Assembly: GCA_016868485.1 (NCBI GenBank)
Contig: VGGT01000147.1
Span: forward strand, 1 to 5,021
Direction of reading: 5' to 3'
Origin: Bacteroidota bacterium
GTDB lineage: Bacteria; Bacteroidota; Bacteroidia; UBA7662
Length of the DNA: 5,021 nucleotides
Of this stretch, positions 1 to 5,021 are shown piece after piece. Numbering within the stretch: the first letter of the stretch is position 1; each line of letters starts with the position of its first letter. A program made the translations under genes and the position numbers. The notes under the pieces are model-generated. The model had not been told where the DNA came from. It worked only from the letters and a program-made list of their open reading frames with translations, and did no database searches.

Positions 1-132
1 GTGTCTTTTTTTGCGCAGCCCACTGATATTTTTCGAGGTCAATTATGCCTCAAAAAACCCAACCAACGACATAAGTCCAGCTAAAATCCACGAACTTAAA
101 ACACCCATCAACAATCAAACGAAAATTGTTGC

Positions 133-140
133 TATTTTTG
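133..140 (+). promoter_or_regulatory. Candidate -7 box for the GH25 gene
   Basis: TATTTTTG matches the Bacteroidota sigma-A -7 consensus TAnnTTTG exactly and lies 23 bp before the ATG at 164. Transcription would start near 147 and leave a very short leader. No clear TTG-type -33 box is visible 19-21 bp upstream, so the assignment rests on the -7 box and its position. The rest of 1-132 is AT-rich with no convincing gene. Confidence 0.45.
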
Positions 141-163
141 CACTAGCACGTTGAAACCACCTT

Positions 164-961
164 ATGAAAAAAATTATTTTTATTATTTCCTCTCTCTTTC
201 TAGTTGGACTTCTTTCCGTCTTGTTTCTACTACCTGATGATCAGCCCTCAATAGTAAAGCCTGAGCCACAGTATGAAGAAGTATACGGAATAGATGTTTC
301 ACATCACCAGAAAAATATAAATTGGGACCAAGTTTCAAAGTCAGACAAAATTATTTTTAATCGAAGGACAAAAATTAACACTTCAGAAAGGGTAGAAAAA
401 AAATCTAAAGTTCAATTTTGCATCCTTAAAGCTACTGAGGGAGTAAAGCATGTGGATAAAAGATTCAAAAGAAACCTAAGTGGTTGCATGAAGTATAAAA
501 TTCCAAGAACATGCTATCATTACTATAGATTCAAAAGGGATCCAAAAAAACAGGCTCAGAATTTCATCAATCAGGTACCCAAATCTCAAATTAATTTACC
601 CCCCGCTATTGATGTCGAGCAGAAGTACAATGAAGCTATAGTGCCATCTGAATTAAGAAAAAACCCTTTATTAAAAAAACAATTAATTCAAGAATTAAAA
701 ATTCTGTCGGACGAATTGGAAAAACACTACGGTCAAAAGCCGATTTTTTACACAAGTCTTGAATATATTCAACTAATTGTCAATAATTTTCCAGATAACC
801 CCATTTGGATCCATGATTTGAGACCAGTAAAATCTCCCAAGTGTGATTGGGTCTTCTGGCAAATTTCAATAAGAGGACAAATTAAAGGAATAACAGGCCC
901 AGTGGATATCAACAAATTCAACGGAAACAAGAAGGATTTTTACAAATATGTAAATAAATAA
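164..961 (+). CDS. GH25 lysozyme-type muramidase, membrane-anchored
   Basis: A 265-residue glycoside hydrolase family 25 enzyme, predicted to cut the beta-1,4 bond between MurNAc and GlcNAc in peptidoglycan. Residues 1-3 (MKK) and a hydrophobic stretch at 4-23 form an N-terminal signal or anchor with no lipobox, so the enzyme probably faces the periplasm tethered to the inner membrane. Family landmarks appear in order: YGIDVSHHQ (41-49, catalytic-site Asp44), ILKATEG (87-93), CYHYYRF (117-123), the DxE pair in PPAIDVE (Asp150 and Glu152, expected catalytic acids), and the C-terminal WQIS...GITGPVDINKF (232-252). A lysine-rich insert at about 60-83 separates the first strand from the KATEG strand. 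The ATG at 164 precedes the signal directly and sits just after a promoter candidate. GC content is only about one third, far below fhs next door, which suggests transfer. It could serve wall remodelling or act as an anti-bacterial enzyme; the sequence does not decide. Confidence 0.87.
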   Translation: MKKIIFIISSLFLVGLLSVLFLLPDDQPSIVKPEPQYEEVYGIDVSHHQKNINWDQVSKSDKIIFNRRTKINTSERVEKKSKVQFCILKATEGVKHVDKRFKRNLSGCMKYKIPRTCYHYYRFKRDPKKQAQNFINQVPKSQINLPPAIDVEQKYNEAIVPSELRKNPLLKKQLIQELKILSDELEKHYGQKPIFYTSLEYIQLIVNNFPDNPIWIHDLRPVKSPKCDWVFWQISIRGQIKGITGPVDINKFNGNKKDFYKYVNK

Positions 962-1043
962 CCATCTTAAATGGTCGCGTGGACGCAGAAGGAAATAAAC
1001 AGTACAATGGGGATGAGATGGCTGTGGTCTTCGGCTGAATACG

Positions 1044-2705
1044 TTAAAAAAGCCCCGAAATGAGGCCGGTTTCGTCGACCCGGATGTGGTGGGCCGCGGG
1101 TTCTTTGGGGAGGCCAGGCATGCGCATCATCTCGCCCGCCAGGGGCACGACATAACCCGCGCCAGCGCTGATGTGTACGTCTTGGATGCGGAAGGTGTAG
1201 TGGGCAGGTGCCCCCAATCGACTGGGGTCGTCGGAAATGGATTTCTGTGTTTTGGCCATACACACCAACAAATCGCGGCCAATATGTTCTTCGAAGTAGG
1301 CCAGTTTCGATGCGGCTTGTTGGGTGAGGTTCACCTCCGTGGCACCATAATAGACCGTAGCCAAGCGTTCGATTTTCTCGAGGAGCGGGGCATCGGCATC
1401 ATACAGGAAACGGTGTTCGCGGGGCGGACCCTGCACTTCATCGCGAACCACTGAGGCCAGCTCCAAGGCCCCTTCACCGCCCAGCGCCCAGGCGTCGCAC
1501 ACCACCGCACGTATCCCCCAATCGCCACAAACCTCCTGAAGTAGGCGAATCTCATCGGGGGCATCGAGGTGAAAGCGGTTGATGGCCACCACCGGATCGA
1601 ATCCAAACAAACGGGCGTTGTCGACATGACGCTTCAGATTGGACATGCCCTTCATGAGGGCGTCGGCATCGGCTTGGGTGATCGACTTGAGGGATTGTCC
1701 GCCGTGGTAGCGCAAGGCGCGCAGCGTGGCCACCAGCACCACCGCATCGGGGTATATGCCCCCATTTCGGCATTTGATATCGATAAACTTCTCGCCCCCC
1801 AGATCGAAACCGAAACCCGCTTCGGTGACCGTTACCGCGCTCAGGTTCATCGATGCGTAGGTGGCCAGCAGCGAATTCGTGCCCTGCGCGATGTTGGCGA
1901 ACGGGCCACCATGCATGAAAATGGGATTGCCCTCAAGGCTCTGCACCAAGTTGGGGCGGATGGCGTCGCGCAGCAGTGCCGCCAGCGCACCCGTGACCCC
2001 CAATTCACCCGCCAAAACAGGACGTCCGTTGCCCTTGCCCACCAAAATCCGGTCGAGTCGTGCCTGAAGGTCATGCATATTCCGCGACAGGCAAACGATG
2101 GCCATCAGCTCCGAGGCAGCCGTGATGTCGAAACCCGTTTCGCGGGGCAGGCCGTTCGATTTTCCGCCTAGGCCCACATTCACAAAGCGGAGGGCGCGGT
2201 CGTTGAGGTCGATCACCCGGCGGAAGAGCACCGATCGTGGATCCAGCTGACCCGGTGCGGTGCCAAAATGCAGGGCGTTGTCGATGAGCGCGGCCAGCAG
2301 GTTGTGGGCACGTTCAATAGCGTAGATATCACCCGTAAAGTGTAGGTTGATGTCTTCCATCGGGATGGCCTGCGCCCTGCCGCCCCCTGTGGCCCCCCCC
2401 TTTGATGCCAAACACCGCCCCAAAGAGGGCTCGCGCAGCGCCGCCGACGTGCGCACCCCCAGGCGGTTCAGTCCGTCGAGCAATCCGATGGTGCAGGTGG
2501 TTTTTCCTTCACCCGGCGGGGTGGGGTTCATGGCCGACACCAGCACCAATTTGCCCTTCGGCCCTTCGGCCCGCGTATAATCGAGGGGAATCTTGGCCTT
2601 GTAGCGCCCATAAAGGTCGAGCGCATCGGGGGCGATGTTGAGGCGAGCAGCGATTTCGGTGATGGGAAGAATGGGTGCTTGTCGGGCGATTTCCTGATCG
2701 GTCAT
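1044..2705 (-). CDS. fhs: Formate--tetrahydrofolate ligase
   Basis: A 553-residue protein of normal family length. It makes 10-formyltetrahydrofolate from formate, THF and ATP in the cytoplasm, feeding purine and formyl-methionine synthesis. The N-terminus (EIARQAPILPITEIA, then LYGRYKAKI at 32-40) matches the family. The ATP loop is TPPGEGKTT (62-70). LREPSLG (90-96), PMEDINLHFTGD (115-126), HGGPFANIAQGTNS (265-278), TEAGFGFDLGGEKFIDIKCR (294-313) and the C-terminal SAGAGYVVPLAGEMMRMPGLP...GLISGLF (513-553) are all diagnostic. The start at 2705 is preferred to an ATG at 2828 because the 41 extra residues are encoded by simple repeats, the family begins at MTDQEIA, and the likely -7 box lies between the two. 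Oddity: residues 97-101 read RCLAS where the family has about PVFGI; the neighbouring frame encodes VFGIK. This indicates a missing base near 2417 and an extra base in 2393-2400. If real, the glycine-rich segment is altered and activity is uncertain. Confidence 0.95.
   Translation of the reverse strand: MTDQEIARQAPILPITEIAARLNIAPDALDLYGRYKAKIPLDYTRAEGPKGKLVLVSAMNPTPPGEGKTTCTIGLLDGLNRLGVRTSAALREPSLGRCLASKGGATGGGRAQAIPMEDINLHFTGDIYAIERAHNLLAALIDNALHFGTAPGQLDPRSVLFRRVIDLNDRALRFVNVGLGGKSNGLPRETGFDITAASELMAIVCLSRNMHDLQARLDRILVGKGNGRPVLAGELGVTGALAALLRDAIRPNLVQSLEGNPIFMHGGPFANIAQGTNSLLATYASMNLSAVTVTEAGFGFDLGGEKFIDIKCRNGGIYPDAVVLVATLRALRYHGGQSLKSITQADADALMKGMSNLKRHVDNARLFGFDPVVAINRFHLDAPDEIRLLQEVCGDWGIRAVVCDAWALGGEGALELASVVRDEVQGPPREHRFLYDADAPLLEKIERLATVYYGATEVNLTQQAASKLAYFEEHIGRDLLVCMAKTQKSISDDPSRLGAPAHYTFRIQDVHISAGAGYVVPLAGEMMRMPGLPKEPAAHHIRVDETGLISGLF
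1046..1066 (-). terminator. Terminator-like hairpin overlapping the fhs stop codon
   Basis: On the minus strand GCCTC (1066-1062), loop ATTTC (1061-1057) and GGGGC (1056-1052) form a 5-bp stem with one G-U pair, followed at once by six T (1051-1046) that run into the stop codon TAA. The shape is that of a short intrinsic terminator, but it overlaps the last conserved codons (LISGLF) and the stem is short, so it may be coincidental. The remaining gap to the convergent GH25 stop (962-1043) holds nothing else I can name beyond a weak ACCAT/ATGGT inverted repeat at 961-975. Confidence 0.3.
2393..2417 (-). other. Compensated double-frameshift segment inside fhs
   Basis: In the annotated frame, codons at 2417-2403 read R-C-L-A-S. 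Shifted by one, positions 2415-2401 read GTG TTT GGC ATC AAA, V-F-G-I-K, which is what formate--THF ligases carry after REPSLGP and before GGA. One base is missing beside 2417 (CCGG expected, CGG found on the coding strand). One extra base is present in the eight-base run 2393-2400 (seven expected), and the frame is then restored. Both edits are next to homopolymers. Confidence 0.8.
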
Positions 2706-2719
2706 GGGGCAAACGGCTG

Positions 2720-2779
2720 GGGGTTGAAGAAATTGGGGTTGAAAAAACGGGGGTTGAAGAAACGGGGATTGAAAAAACG
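2720..2779. repeat. Four tandem 15-bp repeats upstream of fhs
   Basis: Four consecutive 15-bp units begin at 2720, 2735, 2750 and 2765. On the + strand the unit is GGGGTTGAARAAAYK-like: ggggttgaagaaatt, ggggttgaaaaaacg, ggggttgaagaaacg, gggattgaaaaaacg. GAAGAA and GAAAAAA variants alternate, so there is also a 30-bp period. The array ends 15 bp before the fhs start codon, inside its probable 5' leader. The unit length is a multiple of three, so the upstream frame stays open and produces the spurious FLQPPFFQP extension. Confidence 0.9.
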
Positions 2780-2800
2780 AGATGTAGATGCGTAATTTTG
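2769..2800 (+). promoter_or_regulatory. Candidate promoter for the lipoprotein-fic operon
   Basis: TAATTTTG at 2793-2800 is an exact TAnnTTTG -7 box. A TTG at 2769-2771 lies 21 bp upstream, within the usual 19-21 bp spacing for the Bacteroidota -33 element. That TTG belongs to the last 15-bp tandem repeat. Transcription would start near 2807 and leave a leader of about 125 nt before the ATG at 2934. Confidence 0.4.
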
Positions 2801-2814
2801 CCTGGGGTTCATCC

Positions 2815-2822
2815 CAAAAATA
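2815..2822 (-). promoter_or_regulatory. Candidate -7 box for fhs
   Basis: CAAAAATA on the + strand reads TATTTTTG on the minus strand, an exact TAnnTTTG match. No clear -33 TTG is found at the expected distance to the right. Transcription would start near 2808 and give fhs a leader of about 100 nt containing the 15-bp repeat array. It would also exclude the ATG at 2828 as a start. Confidence 0.4.
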
Positions 2823-2882
2823 CAACATTAAATCACTTCGCCTTCTTAAACCACTTCGCCTGTTGTATGTCTAAGGCTCGGT

Positions 2883-2929
2883 AACCAAAAACACACAGCA
2901 ACCAAAAACAACTTTAACCAAAAACACAC
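2883..2929 (+). repeat. Three spaced copies of AACCAAAAACA before the lipoprotein gene
   Basis: AACCAAAAACA occurs at 2883-2893, 2900-2910 and 2916-2926, so starts are 17 and 16 bp apart. The first and third copies extend further as AACCAAAAACACAC or near it. The array ends 4 bp before the ATG at 2934. It makes the translation start region A-rich and free of G, a typical Bacteroidota initiation context without a Shine-Dalgarno sequence. A regulatory role is possible but not shown. Confidence 0.75.
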
Positions 2930-2933
2930 GGTA

Positions 2934-3758
2934 ATGAAAACCAATCTTTTGAAATTATGGGCAGCGGGGGTGATGTTCACCATCCTGCTGGGCGCCTGTG
3001 GCCGCGGCGAACGCAACGACGACACACTATTAGACCAATTCCTCGAGGCAGATGCGGGCAACGAGCAGCTCACCCAGTTCGAGGATGACGGCGCCGAAGC
3101 CGCGCTCGACAGCCGGGTGGCCGATTCCGAGGTAGCCGGCCTGCTCAGTTCGGGTGGATGCGCCACTGTAACCCGCGACACCCTATCAACGCCCCGGCGT
3201 ATAACCATCGATTTTGGTGCAGTGAACTGCCTGTGCCGCGATGGCCGCTACCGTCGGGGAATGGTGTACGTCGACTATACCGGACAAAGAGGAGTACCCG
3301 GCAGCACCGCTACCCTCAGCTACAGCGGCTATTTTGTGAATGACCGCGGCATTTCAGGCAGTCGCACCATCAGCTACAGCAGTTCGCCCGGCGGAAATCC
3401 GCAACGCACCAATACCTACAACATCACAGTAACGCCCCCCAATCAGTCGGGTTCCTACAACCGCCAAGGACAAAGAGTGCGCGAGAAAATCGCCGGAGAT
3501 GGCACCGCCAGTTTGCTCGATGATGTGTACCTCATCAGCGGCAGCGGCACCGGAAGCCGCACCGGTGGGCTCACCTACAGCCACACCATTCTCACCCCCC
3601 TGCGCCGCGAAGGCAGTTGCGCCTGGACCGTATCGGGAAGCATCCAATTCAGCCGCAACAACCGCCTCACCCGCACACTCGACTTCGGAAACGGCAGCTG
3701 CGACGACCAAGCAACCGTAAGCAACGGAACCCGCACCCGCACCATCAGCCTGCCTTGA
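2934..3758 (+). CDS. Secreted lipoprotein of unknown function
   Basis: A 274-residue lipoprotein. Residues 1-21 form a signal peptide (MKTNLLK, then a hydrophobic core) ending in the lipobox LLGAC with Cys22 as the lipidation site. A charged acidic tail (24-70, rich in D and E) precedes a Gly/Ser/Thr-rich domain that reads as repeated beta strands: CATVTRDTLSTPRRITIDFG (76-95), NCLCRDGRYRRGMVYVDYTG (98-117), SYSGYFVNDRGISGSRTI (129-146), LLDDVYLISGSGTG (194-207), CAWTVSGSIQF (229-239) and LDFGNGSCDDQATV (249-262). Cysteines 76, 99, 101, 229 and 256 could form disulfides outside the inner membrane. I recall this pattern (ITIDFG..NCLC.DGR, D(D)VY.ITG, C.W.VSG, D.G.G.CD..A) from uncharacterised Bacteroidota lipoproteins; no function is known to me. 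The stop is 7 bp before the Fic gene, implying one transcript. GC is high, like fhs and unlike Fic. Confidence 0.85.
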   Translation: MKTNLLKLWAAGVMFTILLGACGRGERNDDTLLDQFLEADAGNEQLTQFEDDGAEAALDSRVADSEVAGLLSSGGCATVTRDTLSTPRRITIDFGAVNCLCRDGRYRRGMVYVDYTGQRGVPGSTATLSYSGYFVNDRGISGSRTISYSSSPGGNPQRTNTYNITVTPPNQSGSYNRQGQRVREKIAGDGTASLLDDVYLISGSGTGSRTGGLTYSHTILTPLRREGSCAWTVSGSIQFSRNNRLTRTLDFGNGSCDDQATVSNGTRTRTISLP

Positions 3759-3765
3759 GAGGGTC

Positions 3766-4557
3766 ATGGAAAGGGATGTATTCAAAATCGAAGGCCGATT
3801 ATGGGATCCGTACCGCAAAGAGATTGATTCATCGATAAAAAGGCAGTTCGATGCCTTGGAAGACAGCGAATTAAGCATCGACCGCTTTGGCTTTTATACA
3901 TCCGTTTCTGCCGTCTTTTCCTCCAAAATTGAAGGAGAAGTCATTGACTTAGACTCCTACATCAAATACAAGCGGTTCCAGATCGAATTTCAACCCGACT
4001 ATACCCGCAAAATTGATGATTTGTATGACGCTTATGTATTTGCTCAAGGCAATGCGCTCAATGCAACAAACATCGAATCGGCGCACGCTCAAATAACCAA
4101 GCACATGCTCAACCATATGCAGCAGGGCAAGTTGAGAAAAGGACAGATGTTTGTGCTTACAAAAGACGGTAGGATCGAGTATGTTGCCGTTGCCCCGGAT
4201 CGGCTTAAAACGGAAATGCATAAGTTCTACCATGATTTGGATTGTTTGTTGACCGCCGAATTAAGCTTCGAAGAGGCATTTTTCTACGCATCGATGCTTC
4301 ATCTGGTCTTCGTGAAAATACATCCCTTCGACGACGGAAATGGACGAACAGCGCGGCTTATCGAAAAGTGGTTTCTTGCCCAAAAACTCGGAGCAAAAGC
4401 CTGGTTTGTTCAATCGGAAAGGAACTACTACAACAAGCTACAAACCTATTACAGCAACATCCGGCGGTTGGGCTTGGATTATGACGAATTACGTTATGAA
4501 GAAGCCATGCCCTTTCTTCTTATGCTGCCGGAGGCCTTGTTCTGCGGGGGCGAATGA
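3766..4557 (+). CDS. Fic-domain protein, probable class II AMP-transferase
   Basis: A 263-residue protein expected to transfer AMP from ATP to a hydroxyl side chain of a target protein. The Fic signature HPFDDGNGRTAR (186-197) is complete: His186 is the catalytic base, Asp190 the Mg-binding acid, and Gly191-Arg194 the phosphate-binding turn. The N-terminal helix carries SSKIEG (52-57), which fits the inhibitory motif (S/T)xxxE(G/N) with Glu56. This places it among class II, self-inhibited Fic proteins, so no separate antitoxin is required. The segment FVLTKDGRIEYVAVAPDRL (129-147) corresponds to the beta-hairpin flap before the Fic core that positions the target. No signal peptide or membrane segment is seen, so it is cytoplasmic. 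No C-terminal winged helix is present, making it shorter than many Fic proteins. The ATG follows the lipoprotein stop by 7 bp, with a weak purine stretch GAGAGGG before it. GC is visibly lower than in its operon partner. The target is unknown. Confidence 0.9.
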   Translation: MERDVFKIEGRLWDPYRKEIDSSIKRQFDALEDSELSIDRFGFYTSVSAVFSSKIEGEVIDLDSYIKYKRFQIEFQPDYTRKIDDLYDAYVFAQGNALNATNIESAHAQITKHMLNHMQQGKLRKGQMFVLTKDGRIEYVAVAPDRLKTEMHKFYHDLDCLLTAELSFEEAFFYASMLHLVFVKIHPFDDGNGRTARLIEKWFLAQKLGAKAWFVQSERNYYNKLQTYYSNIRRLGLDYDELRYEEAMPFLLMLPEALFCGGE

Positions 4558-4583
4558 GGTCAATTCCACAAAACCGTTTTCAA

Positions 4584-4611
4584 GGCTAAAGGAGACATGC
4601 GGTCGTTAGCC
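4584..4611. terminator. Inverted repeat between convergent genes, possible terminator
   Basis: GGCTAA (4584-4589) and TTAGCC (4606-4611) are perfect inverted arms around a 16-nt loop, and an inner GAC/GTC pair (4594-4596, 4602-4604) could extend the hairpin. It sits in the 57-bp gap between the Fic stop and the WYL-gene stop, where a shared bidirectional terminator would be expected. No strong T-tract follows on either side, so the call is tentative. Confidence 0.35.
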
Positions 4612-4614
4612 ATT

Positions 4615-5021
4615 TCAGCGGGGGCGGGTTAAGTGGTGGAGAAAGGCGGGCGAGCCCAGCACATGCACGTCGGCACCCATGCCCAGCACAAAGCGGGCCG
4701 GGCTCACGAAACTCTGCACCGCGGCTTTAAATTGGTAGGTCTCGCCCTCAGCCAAGGTTTCGATATGGGATGCACAGGCAGGGAATTGCTCGCGAAGAAG
4801 GAGGTTGGCCCGCAAATTCATGACCCAGTGCACCTTTTTCGAGAGGGATCGCCCCTGGTAGCCAAAAACGTCGGGCTGGTGGAAACGGTGGCGCGCCTCA
4901 TGCGCCATCGCTTCTTCGAGAACCTCCACCCCACCCATCCGCTCGAGGTCGAAATACTTGTTTTTGCCTGTGGCGATCTCGAAGGCCGACAAGCTTCGGT
5001 AGTTGTCGGTGAATCCCACCG
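4615..5021 (-). CDS. WYL-domain transcription regulator, C-terminal part
   Basis: The last 134 residues of a gene that enters from beyond the right edge; its true start is not in the window, since the first in-window codon (5019-5017) is an internal GTG. NYRSLSAFEIATGKNKYFDLERMGGVEVLEEA (about 6-37 of the visible part) matches the end of a WYL domain, where an R-F/Y-x-L-x-R-I-like strand precedes a V-x-V-L strand. The following region, VHWVMNLRANLLLREQFPACASHIETLAEGETYQFKAAV...ARFVLGMGADVHVLGSPAFLHHL, matches the C-terminal extension (WCX) common in YafY-like regulators. Such proteins normally carry an N-terminal helix-turn-helix, which would lie outside the window. They bind DNA and sense ligands, often nucleic-acid related. 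GC is high and consistent with the core genome. It is convergent to the Fic gene, so a regulatory link to that gene is not implied. Confidence 0.72.
   Translation of the reverse strand, partial: VGFTDNYRSLSAFEIATGKNKYFDLERMGGVEVLEEAMAHEARHRFHQPDVFGYQGRSLSKKVHWVMNLRANLLLREQFPACASHIETLAEGETYQFKAAVQSFVSPARFVLGMGADVHVLGSPAFLHHLTRPR

Noticed and set aside
29..57. Inverted repeat TTTTTcGAGG/CCTCAAAAA as a terminator
   Set aside because: The GC stem is only 4 bp with an unpaired base, and neither strand has a T-tract after the stem.
967..1263. 98-codon minus-strand frame at the 3' end of fhs
   Set aside because: Mostly overlaps fhs in another frame and gives a Pro/Arg/His-rich protein with no known features.
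1569..2171. 200-codon open frame on the + strand inside fhs
   Set aside because: It lies wholly antisense to a confidently identified gene; its composition mirrors the fhs codons and no domain is recognisable.
2720..2779. CRISPR-like array
   Set aside because: Units are contiguous 15-bp tandem copies without spacers, too short for CRISPR repeats, and no cas gene is present.
2706..2828. N-terminal extension of fhs from an ATG at 2828
   Set aside because: The 41 residues are encoded by the tandem repeats (FLQPPFFQP-type), have no family counterpart, and the best -7 box lies inside this stretch.
3354..3878. 174-codon minus-strand open frame across the lipoprotein and Fic junction
   Set aside because: Alanine- and glycine-rich shadow of GC-rich codons with no motif; it overlaps two well-supported genes.

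Overview
The window looks like chromosomal DNA from a Bacteroidota bacterium with fairly GC-rich core genes. Three things point there. Start codons lack a Shine-Dalgarno sequence. Three upstream regions carry perfect matches to the Bacteroidota -7 box TAnnTTTG. The lipoprotein at 2934-3758 resembles a family I associate with that phylum. No RNA gene, CRISPR array, insertion sequence or obvious new multi-gene system is visible.

Layout from left to right: (1) 164-961 (+) is a membrane-anchored GH25 lysozyme-type muramidase in strikingly AT-rich DNA, with its own promoter candidate. (2) 1044-2705 (-), convergent to it, is formate--tetrahydrofolate ligase (fhs), a GC-rich housekeeping one-carbon gene. 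(3) 2706-2933 is a divergent intergenic region. It holds four 15-bp tandem repeats, two back-to-back promoter candidates and three copies of AACCAAAAACA. (4) 2934-3758 (+) is a secreted lipoprotein of unknown function, followed after 7 bp by (5) 3766-4557 (+), a Fic-domain protein with an intact catalytic motif and an N-terminal autoinhibitory motif. The two are probably co-transcribed. (6) 4615-5021 (-) is the C-terminal part of a WYL-domain regulator that runs off the right edge, convergent to the Fic gene.

The genes do not form one pathway. The muramidase acts on peptidoglycan in the envelope, fhs feeds formate into the folate one-carbon pool, the Fic protein probably AMPylates a cytoplasmic target, and the WYL protein is a transcription regulator. 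Base composition falls sharply in the GH25 gene and moderately in the Fic gene, which suggests that parts of this locus were acquired separately.

The most notable observation is in fhs. In its most conserved glycine-rich segment the reading frame is shifted for about five codons and then restored. The family-typical residues VFGIK are legible in the neighbouring frame (2401-2415), bounded by one missing base near 2417 and one extra base in a C8 run (2393-2400). This is either a pair of assembly or sequencing errors or a genuine compensated double indel.
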